Shown here: positions 9,051-18,464 of the stretch, one piece after another
How positions within the stretch are numbered: position 1 is the first letter of the stretch
Layout: every line of letters begins with the position of its first letter
Assembly: GCA_036657595.1 (NCBI GenBank)
Contig: JAVXFZ010000005.1
Span: forward strand, 1 to 64,000
Reading direction: 5' to 3'
Source of the DNA: Odoribacter sp036657595
GTDB lineage: Bacteria; Bacteroidota; Bacteroidia; Bacteroidales; Marinifilaceae
DNA length: 64,000 bases
The notes under the pieces: model-generated
Told to the model about the DNA's origin: nothing
Seen by the model: the letters and a program-made list of their open reading frames with translations, nothing else
Databases searched by the model: none
Made by a program: the position numbers and the translations under genes

Positions 9051-10283
9051 ATGGTGCTGAATTACATTTGGATTTTCTTTTTTGTCGTTGCCTTTTTTGT
9101 TGCTTTGTTTCGGCTATGCATCGAGGGCGATACAGAAGTTTTTGGGGCGATGATCAGATCTACCTTTGATATGTCAAAAACGGGATTTGAGATTTCTTTG
9201 GGATTGACCGGAGTATTAACCTTGTGGATGGGGGTTATGAAAATTGGAGAACAGGGAGGTGCTGTGGGGGTGATGTCGCGTGTGATAAGTCCATTTTTCC
9301 GGCGATTATTTCCGGGTTTGCCAAAGGATAGTCCGGCTCACGGTTCTATTATGATGAACTTAGCGGCTAATATGTTGGGACTTGATAATGCGGCGACACC
9401 GATGGGTTTGAAAGCGATGCAGCAAATGCAGGAGGTGAATCCTGAAAAACAGGCTGCTTCTAATGCGCAGATTATGTTTTTGGTGTTGAATACTTCCGGA
9501 CTGACTATTGTGCCTGTTTCTATTATGGTTTATCGGGCACAATTGGGAGCTGCGAATCCGACTGATATTTTTATACCGATATTGATCGCTACTTATTTCT
9601 CGACGATGGCGGGTTTGATAGCTGTATCTGTTTATCAGAGAATTAATTTATTTGACAAAGTGATCCTTGCCTATCTGGGAGGTGTTTCTGCGCTGATTGG
9701 TGGAGTGATTTGGTATTTCTCTTCTTTGGATAAAGATTCGTTGACGGTTGCCTCGGATTTAGTGAGTAATGTGATTCTTTTTGGAATTATTATTTCCTTT
9801 ATCGGAATGGCTGCCTATAAAAAGATCAATGTTTATAATGCTTTTATTGATGGGGCTAAAGATGGCTTTTCGACGGCTATTAAAATTATACCTTATTTGA
9901 TAGCCATATTGATTGCTGTCGGCGTATTTCGGGCATCCGGGGCAATGGAGGTGGTGATGTCAGGAATTGAACGACTGGTGGTTGCTATGGGTTTCAATGC
10001 CGACTGGGTGGATGCTTTGCCCACCGCTCTGATGAAGCCATTAAGCGGGAGTGGAGCACGCGGAATGATGATTGACACGATGAAAACTTTCGGTGCTGAT
10101 TCGTTTGCCGGACGGTTGGCTTGTACTTTTCAAGGAGCTGCCGATACCACTTTTTATATCATTGCAGTCTATTTTGGGGCGGTTGGGATAAAAAATACGC
10201 GTTACGCAATACCTTGCGGTTTAATTGCTGATCTTGCCGGAATGATTGCTGCTATTGTTGTTGCCTATTTGTTTTTTGCCTGA
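9051..10283 (+). CDS. Fused SpmA/SpmB-type membrane protein (nucleoside-recognition/Gate domains)
   Basis: 410 residues with roughly ten hydrophobic segments. The first half matches the spore maturation protein A type (TGVLTLWMGVMKIGEQGG, MMNLAANMLGLDNAATPMG). The second half matches the SpmB type (IPYLIAILIAVGVFRASGAM, ALMKPLSGSGARGMM, CTFQGAADTTFYI). In spore formers these are two adjacent genes; here they are one chain. Such fusions are common in non-sporulating Bacteroidetes, so sporulation is not implied; a transport role is likely but the substrate is unknown. I chose ATG 9051 (MVLNYIWIFFF); ATG 9003 would add 16 hydrophobic residues and is occluded by a hairpin. Confidence 0.88.
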   Translation: MVLNYIWIFFFVVAFFVALFRLCIEGDTEVFGAMIRSTFDMSKTGFEISLGLTGVLTLWMGVMKIGEQGGAVGVMSRVISPFFRRLFPGLPKDSPAHGSIMMNLAANMLGLDNAATPMGLKAMQQMQEVNPEKQAASNAQIMFLVLNTSGLTIVPVSIMVYRAQLGAANPTDIFIPILIATYFSTMAGLIAVSVYQRINLFDKVILAYLGGVSALIGGVIWYFSSLDKDSLTVASDLVSNVILFGIIISFIGMAAYKKINVYNAFIDGAKDGFSTAIKIIPYLIAILIAVGVFRASGAMEVVMSGIERLVVAMGFNADWVDALPTALMKPLSGSGARGMMIDTMKTFGADSFAGRLACTFQGAADTTFYIIAVYFGAVGIKNTRYAIPCGLIADLAGMIAAIVVAYLFFA

Positions 10284-10307
10284 AAGTTGTAATCAAACAA
10301 AACGATA

Positions 10308-11345
10308 ATGAAAAGAGTGGTTGTTGGGATGAGTGGTGGAATCGACAGTTTTGTCACAGCTCTATTTTTACAGCAAAAAGGATACGAGGTCGTTGGTGTG
10401 ACTTTAGAATTGTGGGAAAGAAATGAGGTGGAGGAGGTGGAAGCGTTATGTAGCCATTTGGGAATGAAGCTGATTACTCAAAATGGTCGGGAATTATTCC
10501 GTCAAATGGTTGTACAGCCTTTTATAGAAGGCTATCTTTCGGGCTTAACGCCCAGTCCTTGCTGTGTTTGTAATAGCTATGTCAAATGGGAATTATTGAG
10601 GCAAGCAGCTACGGACTTAGGGGCAGAATATATTGCAACCGGTCATTATGTGAGGATTGTTCATACAAATGATAAATATTACATTCGTAAGGGAGTCGAT
10701 TCTCAGAAAGATCAATCCTATTTTTTGTGGGGAGTACCTCAGGAAATTTTGGCACGAGCTTTGTTTCCGTTGGGCGATTATACGAAAGCAGAAGTGAAAG
10801 CGTGGGCAATGGCAAATGGCTATGAGCAAATGACTCGGAAGAAAGAAAGTATGGGTGTCTGTTTTTTGAAAGGGAATGATTATCGTGATTTTATCCAAAA
10901 AAATGCGGGCAATCGGGTAGAACAAAAAAGGGGGGCAATCATAAATCGGAAAGGGAAAGAGATAGGAACGCATCAAGGATTATTGAATTATACCGTAGGA
11001 CAAAAGAGGGGAATGCCCTATTTGAATGGACAATTCTTGTATGTGGCAGAAATAAATACGGAGCAAAATATACTGGTTGCAGATATTAAATCCGGATTAT
11101 ATACGATGTCTTTGGTGGTAAATCAGGTGAAAGTAGTCAGTTGGGAAGATTTATTTACCGGAGATATATCCATAAAAATAAGAGGAATAGGATTAAATCC
11201 GGGTGGTTTCGTGAAAATGGAAGAGTACGGAGCAAACAGTTTGAAAGTTTATCTTTCAGAACCGGCGTGGGCAATTGCTCCCGGTCAGCCGGTTGCATTT
11301 TATCGGGAAGATATATTGTTGGGAGGGGGAATAGCTATGGAATAA
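10308..11345 (+). CDS. mnmA: tRNA-uridine 2-sulfurtransferase (MnmA family)
   Basis: 345 residues. MnmA thiolates uridine 34 of tRNA(Lys/Glu/Gln). The PP-loop SGGIDS (S9-S14) binds ATP. The two catalytic cysteines can be placed at C88 (in PCCVCN) and C185 (in GVCFLKGN). The tRNA-recognition block TGHYVRI and the central GQKRG segment are present, followed by the C-terminal beta-barrel. It starts 24 nt after the SpmA/SpmB fusion, probably in one operon. Bacteroidetes often carry more than one mnmA-like gene, so whether this is the principal copy cannot be told. Confidence 0.92.
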   Translation: MKRVVVGMSGGIDSFVTALFLQQKGYEVVGVTLELWERNEVEEVEALCSHLGMKLITQNGRELFRQMVVQPFIEGYLSGLTPSPCCVCNSYVKWELLRQAATDLGAEYIATGHYVRIVHTNDKYYIRKGVDSQKDQSYFLWGVPQEILARALFPLGDYTKAEVKAWAMANGYEQMTRKKESMGVCFLKGNDYRDFIQKNAGNRVEQKRGAIINRKGKEIGTHQGLLNYTVGQKRGMPYLNGQFLYVAEINTEQNILVADIKSGLYTMSLVVNQVKVVSWEDLFTGDISIKIRGIGLNPGGFVKMEEYGANSLKVYLSEPAWAIAPGQPVAFYREDILLGGGIAME

Positions 11346-11381
11346 TGTCTGAATATTCCATAGACTTTAGGTCCCAATACT

Positions 11382-12314
11382 TTATTTATACCCTTTCTTG
11401 TTCTCAGGAATACTAATTTCGTATGTTTTCTTTTGTACATTTTTAAGATCATTTTTGCGGAGCCAAGGATTAAAACGTTTCAGCGTTTTGTAAGTGATGC
11501 CTTGTTCTTGTGCGAAATCAGCCCAATCGTTGATTGAACCGTTCACTTCTATTTTTTGAATTTTTTCCGTCGGATAGATATAGTTAATTTTGAAATCATA
11601 CAATTCGGGATGATTCATAATTTGTTTGAGCGCCAAAATGCGGAATACATAGCGACCTGTTTCTTCGCCCAATAGAAGATTATAATAATCTTTCTCTTTT
11701 TGTATATTCATTTGTCGGGAAATCATAGCTGATCCGGCATTGTAGGAAGCGGCTGCTAATGTCCAAGAACCAAATTTTTCATACGATTTTTTCAGATAGG
11801 CCGCCGCCGCGCGGGTTGATTTTTCAATGTGGTAACGCTCGTCCACTTCATCGTTTATTTCGAGCCCCAATTCTTCAGCGGTATTTTTCATTAATTGCCA
11901 GATGCCGGTAGCCCCTGCGGGAGATACAATTTGCGGATCAAGGCGACTTTCGATCACAGCAAGGTATTTAAAATCATCCGGTATTCCGTTTTCTTTTAAA
12001 ATGGGTTCAATCAGGCTAAATATACGAGGTGCATTTTGTAGAATTTGTATCGTATGTGAATGCAGATAAGAATTTACAATCAATTCTTTACGGAAAGATT
12101 CTTGAATATCTACACGTTGAAGCGGGACTTCTTCCCCTGCCAACGCAAAGATATTAGGGGTTGGAGCATCCGTGAAAACAGTGGTGGATGGGGAGGAGGT
12201 ATTCGATACTTCTGTCAAGGATTTGTTGTTTCGACAGGAATAAAATAAAATATTGAAAACATTGAGAAATGCCAGTACAATGCAGGTATAGATAAGTGTT
12301 TTTGTATTTTTCAT
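11382..12314 (-). CDS. Membrane-bound lytic transglycosylase (MltD-like, SLT domain)
   Basis: 310 residues. An N-terminal hydrophobic segment ends near FYSC (C27), so it is a signal-anchored protein or a lipoprotein with an imperfect lipobox. The SLT domain (about residues 105-225) has the catalytic glutamate in VIESRLDPQ (E122), the GATGIWQLMKNTA block and AAASYNAG, typical of family 1 transglycosylases that cleave peptidoglycan to anhydro-muropeptides. The last 45 residues (DWADFAQEQGITYKTLKRFN) look like a reduced LysM-type module. It converges with mnmA across 36 nt. Confidence 0.9.
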   Translation of the reverse strand: MKNTKTLIYTCIVLAFLNVFNILFYSCRNNKSLTEVSNTSSPSTTVFTDAPTPNIFALAGEEVPLQRVDIQESFRKELIVNSYLHSHTIQILQNAPRIFSLIEPILKENGIPDDFKYLAVIESRLDPQIVSPAGATGIWQLMKNTAEELGLEINDEVDERYHIEKSTRAAAAYLKKSYEKFGSWTLAAASYNAGSAMISRQMNIQKEKDYYNLLLGEETGRYVFRILALKQIMNHPELYDFKINYIYPTEKIQKIEVNGSINDWADFAQEQGITYKTLKRFNPWLRKNDLKNVQKKTYEISIPENKKGYK

Positions 12315-12345
12315 TTTGGATTTATAAAATTATATTTGTACGGTG

Positions 12346-12353
12346 CAAAGGTA
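12346..12353 (-). promoter_or_regulatory. -7 promoter element for the lytic transglycosylase
   Basis: On the minus strand the sequence is TACCTTTG, a fit to TAnnTTTG, placing the transcript start about 25-30 nt before the ATG at 12314. No good TTTG is seen at the -33 position. Confidence 0.5.
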
Positions 12354-12502
12354 AAAAAAGAAAAAGAACGATGAACATTTATTTGTTCGGGAAATACTTT
12401 TTAGTCCATTTAATTGCAAACATTCCGTTTCTATAAGCCAACTGAAACGATGTATTTAGAATTTGAAGGAATGGCAAATATTCATTGATATAATTTAATC
12501 AG

Positions 12503-13669
12503 ATGACGATGTATGATTTTAATAAAATAATTGATCGACGAGGATCGGCAAGTGTGAAATATGACGATCTCTGTTCAGTATTCGGCACGACGGATCTCCT
12601 TCCGATGTGGGTGGCTGATATGGATTTTCAGGCTCCACCGGTTGTTTTAGAGGCTGTGCGGAAATGTTGTGAGCGGGGCGTTTTCGGTTACACCTTCCGG
12701 ACGGATAGCGCGAAACAGGCATTTCGGGATTGGGTGAAAAAGCGTTACGATTGGGATACTCAGATGTCTTGGTTGTCTTCCAGTCCGGGGATCGTGACAG
12801 CTCTATCGCTATCGGTGCGGGCGTTTACGCTTCCCGGTGAAAAAATATTAATTATGACACCTGTTTATCCGCCTTTTTATTCTGTCATTAAAGAAAATGG
12901 GCGAGAAGTCGTATGCAGCCCTTTAAAGCGTGGGAAAAATCAATATGAGGTGGATTGGGAAAATTTTGAAATCGGATTGAAAAATGGGGTACGGATGTTG
13001 ATCCTTTCTAATTCTCACAATCCGGTGGGCAGAGTGTGGACACGCGAAGAATTAGAACGGATGGGAAAACTCTGTTGTCATTATGGTGTCATCATTGTGT
13101 CGGATGAAATTCATTCCGATCTGGCTTTGTTTGGCAACCGACATACAGTGATGGCAAATGTGTCGAAAGAAATAGCTGAATGTACATTAACGGCTATGGC
13201 ACCCAGTAAAACGTTCAATATCGCCGGGATGATGAATTCAGTGATTGTCTCCTCTAATCCGTCTTTACTGGAGAAATACAATCGTGAATTACAGTCTTTA
13301 CACTTGGATAACGGGAATATTTTCGGGCATATTACCTTGGAAGCAGCCTATCGTTTCGGCGAGGAATGGTTGGATGAATTGACACACTATTTAGAGGAGA
13401 ATGTCATTTTTGCTATGGAATATCTCCAACGTGAATTGCCGGAAGTGCAATGTATGAAACCGGAAGGTTCATTTCTACTTTGGCTGGATTTCCGAAATAC
13501 AGGATTGTCACACGAAGAATGCGGCAAACGTTTAGTGGAGCAAGGGAAAATAGGCTTGAATGATGGGATCACTTTTGGAGAAGAGGGACGTGGATATCGC
13601 CGGATGAATATTGGTTGTCCGAGAAGTGTATTGGAAGAAGGCTTAAAACGTATCAAAGCATCGTTTTAA
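12503..13669 (+). CDS. MalY/PatB-type PLP-dependent C-S lyase / aminotransferase
   Basis: 388 residues of fold-type I PLP enzyme in the MalY/PatB group, which cleaves cystathionine or cysteine conjugates (beta-C-S lyase). Evidence: LPMWVADMDFQAPPVV near the N-terminus, FGYTFRT, NSHNPVGRVW, ivSDEIHSDL and the PLP lysine in APSKTFNIAGM (K236). The C-terminus has the arginine that binds the substrate carboxylate (RRMNIGCPRS). It is monocistronic and converges with the MATE gene across only 9 nt. A methionine or cysteine salvage role is likely; a pure aminotransferase activity cannot be excluded. Confidence 0.9.
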   Translation: MTMYDFNKIIDRRGSASVKYDDLCSVFGTTDLLPMWVADMDFQAPPVVLEAVRKCCERGVFGYTFRTDSAKQAFRDWVKKRYDWDTQMSWLSSSPGIVTALSLSVRAFTLPGEKILIMTPVYPPFYSVIKENGREVVCSPLKRGKNQYEVDWENFEIGLKNGVRMLILSNSHNPVGRVWTREELERMGKLCCHYGVIIVSDEIHSDLALFGNRHTVMANVSKEIAECTLTAMAPSKTFNIAGMMNSVIVSSNPSLLEKYNRELQSLHLDNGNIFGHITLEAAYRFGEEWLDELTHYLEENVIFAMEYLQRELPEVQCMKPEGSFLLWLDFRNTGLSHEECGKRLVEQGKIGLNDGITFGEEGRGYRRMNIGCPRSVLEEGLKRIKASF

Positions 13670-13678
13670 ATCACCTAC

Positions 13679-15010
13679 TTATATCTTCTTCTTTTGCCAC
13701 TGTGCCCTTTTAAGATAGAAAAACGAGATCATTCCGATCAGTGCTCCGTAAGTAAATTCACTGGTCCATACCCATTCCACTTCAGTGGAGAGATAAGAGG
13801 AAAAGAACCAGACCGAAAAGGAATAGGCGACGAGAACAATGCTTTCAAGTACGAGCGCATAAATAGTGTTGCCTGTTCCGGATACGGCCTCAAATAAGGG
13901 AATACCAAAACTCATCGCGACACCGGCAAAGCAGATGATGAATAGTGATGGAATGGAAGCGTTTGCCAATAATGCATCGTTGGTGTAAACAGAGAGCACT
14001 GTGGACGGGAAAATCAGGCAACAGAGCAATATCGGGAGTATAGCGATCAGACCTTGACCGATGGTCTTGAATACGGTGGCAATCACTTCTGTTTGTTTCC
14101 CTTCACCAATCAAGCGACTGGTGAGCGTATTGGCGGTGGCTCCAAAAGCAAACACCGGTATCATAATCAACATATATACACTTCTGACGATTCCGGATAC
14201 GGCGATAGGACCTTCGCCCATGTGTTCAACTAAGGCAAAGAAAATAAACCACGTACCGAAAGAGAACAATTTTTGTAACATCGTGGGAAATGCCAATTGT
14301 AAAATAGATTTCATCAGCCAACCTTCGAGCTTATGAAAATAGAATAAGGCATACGTTTTGAGAGGTAATTTCGTAATAGTATAACCAATAAAAAACAGAA
14401 AGGCAGAAATTTCCGCACAAACGGAAGCAAGAGCAGCTCCTCCGATACCCATTTCAGGGAATCCCATTTTTCCGAATATCAGTCCATAGTCGAGAAATAT
14501 ATTAACAATAGCCATCAAGAGTGTTGAAAAACTAATCACCTTTGTATTAGAAAGTCCAATATAAAGAGCCCGAAACAGAAAATTGAAACATACAAATATA
14601 ATCCCATAGTGGCGGTAATTCATATATTCCATCGAGGCAGCATAAATATTGGGAGATTGAACTATTTGTCCGAGTATTTCGTCGGTGAAATAATGTTGGA
14701 TGAGAAACAAACCGATGGATAGGAGTAAGACAAAGACCAATCCGTGTTCAAAGATCACGCCGATCCGCTCCAATCGTCCTTCTCCTAAGCGTCGGGCTAC
14801 GATGATCTGTATCCCCATTGCGAATCCCCAAGCAAGGGTTGAATAGACATAATAGTAGATTCCTGCCATCATCGAGGCTCCCAAAGCAATGGCACTTACT
14901 CGACCTAAAAAAGCAGTGTCTGTCAGTGTAATCAAGGTCTGCGCCAAATTCCCAAAGATGATCGGGTAGGCGATGCTCCATATATTTTTATTACTAACAG
15001 AACTCTTCAT
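13679..15010 (-). CDS. MATE family efflux transporter
   Basis: 443 residues with twelve hydrophobic segments in two homologous halves. The N-terminal AYPIIFGNLAQTLITLTDTA and FLGRVSAIALGA are characteristic MATE (NorM/DinF-like) sequences. The family exports cationic drugs or metabolites using a Na+ or H+ gradient. It begins 29 nt after the stop of the BamA-like barrel gene on the same strand, so the two are probably co-transcribed. The substrate is unknown. Confidence 0.92.
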   Translation of the reverse strand: MKSSVSNKNIWSIAYPIIFGNLAQTLITLTDTAFLGRVSAIALGASMMAGIYYYVYSTLAWGFAMGIQIIVARRLGEGRLERIGVIFEHGLVFVLLLSIGLFLIQHYFTDEILGQIVQSPNIYAASMEYMNYRHYGIIFVCFNFLFRALYIGLSNTKVISFSTLLMAIVNIFLDYGLIFGKMGFPEMGIGGAALASVCAEISAFLFFIGYTITKLPLKTYALFYFHKLEGWLMKSILQLAFPTMLQKLFSFGTWFIFFALVEHMGEGPIAVSGIVRSVYMLIMIPVFAFGATANTLTSRLIGEGKQTEVIATVFKTIGQGLIAILPILLCCLIFPSTVLSVYTNDALLANASIPSLFIICFAGVAMSFGIPLFEAVSGTGNTIYALVLESIVLVAYSFSVWFFSSYLSTEVEWVWTSEFTYGALIGMISFFYLKRAQWQKKKI

Positions 15011-15039
15011 AAACGATCAGACTAATTTCGTTTTTCTTT

Positions 15040-16281
15040 TTAAAATGCTTCCGTCATATTCATATAGACAGCCCATTTTTGTCCGGGTTCCTTACCAATA
15101 TCAAGTCGGAAGTTTTTACGAGGTTGTAATTGTACACGAAATCCTATGCCATAATTGATTTTCCATTCATCCCAATCGGCAGGCGTTTTTCCCAGCGTTC
15201 CTGTTCCCACCCATCCCACTACGCCGAATTTAGACCAAAATGCGCCGCGTTTATAGGCTTCCTCAGACATAAACATATGGCGATATTCGACAATGCCATA
15301 AGCCATTGATTTATCGCGGTATTTTCCCCAAATATACCCACGTAGGTCGAAAGGAGATCCGAAGCTTGGCAATTCTGTGTAGGGCACGTTATCCATACCG
15401 ATTTGGCTCTTGACAATCCATCCCAAAGTGCTTCGGCGTTTAAACATTCGTTGAAATTGGCGATATTCCAATTCAATCATTTCGTAATTATTATTTCCTC
15501 CGAGGTATTTGCCGAAGAGCATACCCGTTCCGCTTAGCAACATTCCCGTAAATGGAGTGGCAACATCGTCGCGACTATCGTATTGCAGCAAAGCCCCTAA
15601 ACCGATATTTCTGTATTTGGGTCCAAATTTGACAATTGCTGGATTGCTTGCCATATAAGGTTCCATTTCTGTTGATTTACTGTAATTGATGTCCAATAAG
15701 GCTCCCGCATAGATCTTCGGATATACTTCCCAGACAAATTTGGGATTAAATTGTACGGTAGTTTTATGGAATACGGTAATCGAATCTTTGCCATAAAGAT
15801 CTTCTAAGTCTTCTGTTTTTTTGATTTCATCGAAGCCTACTCCGAAGAAATTTGCCGGTTCTGTACGAAAGCCATAGCGGACGTAAATGCGGAATTTATT
15901 TTCGTTAAAAAATAATGTACCGGCACCGGCAGCAACGAAAGTCCCATTCAGAGAAATATTAAATCCGACGGGGATAAACGATCGTTGGCTAATACTATCG
16001 AAGCGGTTCATTCGAAAGCTCATCAACATTGCTCCGCCTATGCCCAAAGAAGCTTCGGGAGTATAAGACGGTCCGCCGAGGATAGAAGTCCATATTTTCT
16101 TATGCGCACGAATGGAATCACGTCTTTGTTGTCGGTGGAGCTGTTTTAATTGGCTCTCTGTCAATTGTTCAGTGGCACGCTCTCTCTCCGAAGAGATAAC
16201 CGAGATAGTTGTATCTTTTTGTGTAAATGCCGGGAGTGCAAAGAAAAGCGCGACAACAAATAATAATATCTTCATAATCAT
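15040..16281 (-). CDS. BamA/TamA-superfamily outer-membrane beta-barrel protein
   Basis: 413 residues. A signal peptide (MIMKILLFVVALFFALPAFT) is followed by a short charged linker and a barrel domain with alternating strands, ending in aromatic residues (YMNMTEAF) as needed for outer-membrane insertion. The block FGSPFDLRGYIWGKYRD with LRGY resembles the VRGY/F motif of the Omp85 lid loop. There is no room for POTRA repeats, so it is the short surface-antigen (D15-like) type common in Bacteroidetes. It leads an operon with the MATE transporter. The start may be the second Met, six bases on. Confidence 0.82.
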   Translation of the reverse strand: MIMKILLFVVALFFALPAFTQKDTTISVISSERERATEQLTESQLKQLHRQQRRDSIRAHKKIWTSILGGPSYTPEASLGIGGAMLMSFRMNRFDSISQRSFIPVGFNISLNGTFVAAGAGTLFFNENKFRIYVRYGFRTEPANFFGVGFDEIKKTEDLEDLYGKDSITVFHKTTVQFNPKFVWEVYPKIYAGALLDINYSKSTEMEPYMASNPAIVKFGPKYRNIGLGALLQYDSRDDVATPFTGMLLSGTGMLFGKYLGGNNNYEMIELEYRQFQRMFKRRSTLGWIVKSQIGMDNVPYTELPSFGSPFDLRGYIWGKYRDKSMAYGIVEYRHMFMSEEAYKRGAFWSKFGVVGWVGTGTLGKTPADWDEWKINYGIGFRVQLQPRKNFRLDIGKEPGQKWAVYMNMTEAF

Positions 16282-16294
16282 TTTTTAAATACCT

Positions 16295-16323
16295 CAAAAT
16301 TACTTCAAAAAGTGTACCAACAA
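16295..16323 (-). promoter_or_regulatory. Promoter of the barrel-MATE operon
   Basis: Minus-strand TTG (16323-16321), 18 nt spacer, then TAATTTTG (16302-16295), a good Bacteroidetes promoter. The predicted leader to the ATG at 16281 is about 10 nt. Confidence 0.6.
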
Positions 16324-16495
16324 GCATCGTGAATGTTAATTTATATTATTTGTTAAATTACGCAGTTGAGATGAATTAGTTTTAAAATTTTAGTGCTAAA
16401 TTTGTCATTCAACGGGGCAAACGATTTAAAAGCTCCGGAACATCATACGAACGATCTCACATCGTTGAATAAGAAAATACTAAAATTGAAACAAG

Positions 16496-16948
16496 ATGAC
16501 CATAGAAGAACAAGTAAATGAAGGCATTAAAAATGCGATGAAGGCTCACGATAAAATCAGACTGGAAACGATGCGGAATATCAAGAAAGTGATTTTAGAA
16601 ACGAAGACAAAGCCGGGAGCCAACGATCAGATAGATGATGCCGAATGTTTAAAAATCATACAAAAATTGGCAAAACAGGGCAAAGAATCGGCTGATATTT
16701 ACAAACAGCAGGGACGTGAGGATCTGTACGAACAGGAGAGCGGACAGGTTGCCGTGCTTGAAGAATTTTTACCCAAACAAATGAGCGATAGTGAACTGAC
16801 AGAAGCTTTAAAAGAAATCATTGCTGCTGTGGGAGCCTCTTCTCCGCAAGATATGGGGAAAGTAATGGGTGCTGCCACTAAAAAATTGGCAGGATTGGCG
16901 GATGGGAAAGCCATATCTGCAACAGTAAAGGAACTTTTGAACCGTTAA
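16496..16948 (+). CDS. YqeY/GatB-tail domain protein
   Basis: 150 residues, the size of stand-alone YqeY proteins. It is an all-helical domain homologous to the C-terminal tail of GatB, the tRNA-dependent amidotransferase subunit. Visible family features are the N-terminal KNAMKAHDKIRLETMRNIK, the central KQGKESADIYKQQGR, the conserved EFLPKQMSDSEL, and the C-terminal DMGKVMGA. A tRNA-related role is presumed for the family, but its function is not established. A TAAATTTG -7 match lies at 16397-16404. Confidence 0.93.
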   Translation: MTIEEQVNEGIKNAMKAHDKIRLETMRNIKKVILETKTKPGANDQIDDAECLKIIQKLAKQGKESADIYKQQGREDLYEQESGQVAVLEEFLPKQMSDSELTEALKEIIAAVGASSPQDMGKVMGAATKKLAGLADGKAISATVKELLNR

Positions 16949-16954
16949 GAAATA

Positions 16955-16992
16955 AAAGAGTCGAAAAAGTCTTTCCACTTTTTCGACTCTTT
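16955..16992. terminator. Bidirectional terminator, YqeY / membrane-NUDIX gene
   Basis: Perfect 16-bp stem: AAAGAGTCGAAAAAGT (16955-16970), loop CTTTCC, ACTTTTTCGACTCTTT (16977-16992). A- and T-rich flanks on both sides let it serve both converging genes. Confidence 0.92.
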
Positions 16993-17006
16993 CTATTTAT
17001 TTGTTG

Positions 17007-18110
17007 TTACTTGATTTTACGGAGTAACAACTCGTATTCGTGTATAAAATTAGGGGTCAACAACTTTTGGGAGTTCTTATTTTCAATTTCTTGACGTGTC
17101 CAAAAACGCCCCTCTTCCACTTCGTCATTCTCGATATGCACCTCATTGTGGCGGATGCAAAGAAATGAAAACACCAATTCTCGTTCACGCGGACTTTCCC
17201 AAAGGTACGAATGCAGCGGGCGGGCTTCAAAATCCGTGATGCCCAATTCTTCAAAAGTTTCTCGTTTTAAAGCCTCTTCCACACTTTCATTTAAGCCGAT
17301 ATGTCCTCCAACAGCGGTGTCCCACATTCCCGGTAGCAATTTCTTTTTCATACTTCTTTTTTGTAAGAAGATAGCCCCTTGTTCATTCATCAGGTGTAGA
17401 TGAACCACCGGATGCAGCAATTTCGTACCTGAATGACAGACCCTGCGTGGGGCTTTTCCCGTCACTTCTCCCTGCTCATTAACGATCGGTAGCCATTCTT
17501 CTTTTTTCATTTGACGGATCATTCGACGATTCCGGATAAAGAGGAAGAGAAAAAAACATCCTATGGCGATATACAACAGCGGACCGTTGATAAAAGAGCC
17601 AATTGTTTCCGTCATCCATAACAAAGCACAAAGAGATAGTAAAGTATGCGCGCACAGCGTGAAAAAAAGAATCCGCATCATCCCTCTCATCTGTTGTATT
17701 TGCTGTTCTGTCAGATGCAGATTTTTCCGATATCCGGCAGGCAATGAGGCGGTCAAATCGGTATGTGAAAACGCAAAAATACCCAATAAAACACAAGTTG
17801 CCCCTTCAATAATCACCGGTTGTAAACGGGACACGGTCGCATCTCCCGACAAGAGAATGAGCAGACCGGGAAAACAAAAGAACAAGGTGGTCAGTAAAAT
17901 CATTCGATCGTACACTTTTTCGCGTATCCGGGTGTAAATAAATTCGGCACTGCCTAACACGAAAGCCGTACAGATTCCGACCACAGAGCCAAAAAATTCA
18001 TCTGCCACAAAATAAATGGCAATCAACAACAAAGTGGGGAGCAAACTCCGAAGTGAATGGTTCATCCGATCAAGATATAAATGAGAAGCAAAATTAATAA
18101 ATAAATTCAC
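17007..18110 (-). CDS. Membrane protein fused to a NUDIX hydrolase
   Basis: 367 residues. Residues 18-195 hold six or seven hydrophobic segments (two early pairs, then SLCALLWM and LLYIAIGCFFLFLF). A charged linker (RNRRMIRQMKKEEW) leads into a cytoplasmic NUDIX domain. The NUDIX box is complete, G269 to I291, with GHIGLNE and RETFEELGI matching Gx5Ex7REUxEExGU. NUDIX enzymes hydrolyse nucleoside diphosphates linked to another moiety; this one resembles the YfcD/IPP-isomerase-like group (MNEQGAIFLQKRSMKKKLLP). The hydrophobic half is not a family I recognise. The start may instead be the Met at 18065 (MNHSLRS). Confidence 0.85.
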   Translation of the reverse strand: MNLFINFASHLYLDRMNHSLRSLLPTLLLIAIYFVADEFFGSVVGICTAFVLGSAEFIYTRIREKVYDRMILLTTLFFCFPGLLILLSGDATVSRLQPVIIEGATCVLLGIFAFSHTDLTASLPAGYRKNLHLTEQQIQQMRGMMRILFFTLCAHTLLSLCALLWMTETIGSFINGPLLYIAIGCFFLFLFIRNRRMIRQMKKEEWLPIVNEQGEVTGKAPRRVCHSGTKLLHPVVHLHLMNEQGAIFLQKRSMKKKLLPGMWDTAVGGHIGLNESVEEALKRETFEELGITDFEARPLHSYLWESPRERELVFSFLCIRHNEVHIENDEVEEGRFWTRQEIENKNSQKLLTPNFIHEYELLLRKIK

Positions 18111-18173
18111 TAATTTCGCAACCTGTTGGCGGGGAAATCAAGTGAAAATAAATGCCCTCTAAATAGGATCATT

Positions 18174-18464
18174 ATGTTGAAAATCGTTGGAATAATGCTG
18201 TGTGGTGTACTCACCGGATATTTATTGAGAAACAAAGAAATGGGGTGGGTGAGTAAGCTCATTACGCTTGCCATCTGGCTATTACTTTTCTTATTGGGGA
18301 TCGTCGTAGGCGTAAACGACCAAATTATGGACAATCTCCTCACAATCGGCTGGCAAGCACTCATATTGGCATTGGGAGCAGTATTAGGGAGTGTTATTTT
18401 GGCACGGGTCGTCTATTCTTTTTGGTTTCAGGAACAGAAAAAAGGAGAAGGCAATGAAGGGTAG
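18174..18464 (+). CDS. LysO family lysine exporter, N-terminal half as a separate protein
   Basis: 96 residues with three hydrophobic segments (MLKIVGIMLCGVLTGYLLRN; ITLAIWLLLFLLGIVVGVND; LALGAVLGSVILARVVYSFW). It corresponds to the first part of LysO (YbjE), the inner-membrane L-lysine exporter. The stop (18464) overlaps the start of the next gene (18454) by 11 nt, so translation is coupled. The ATG at 18174 is preferred over an in-frame TTG at 18126. In E. coli LysO is one chain; the split form is common in Bacteroidetes. Confidence 0.88.
   Translation: MLKIVGIMLCGVLTGYLLRNKEMGWVSKLITLAIWLLLFLLGIVVGVNDQIMDNLLTIGWQALILALGAVLGSVILARVVYSFWFQEQKKGEGNEG

Noticed and set aside
9051..10283. Sporulation capacity suggested by SpmA/SpmB homology
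   Set aside because: Such fusions are widespread in non-sporulating Bacteroidetes and no other sporulation gene is present.
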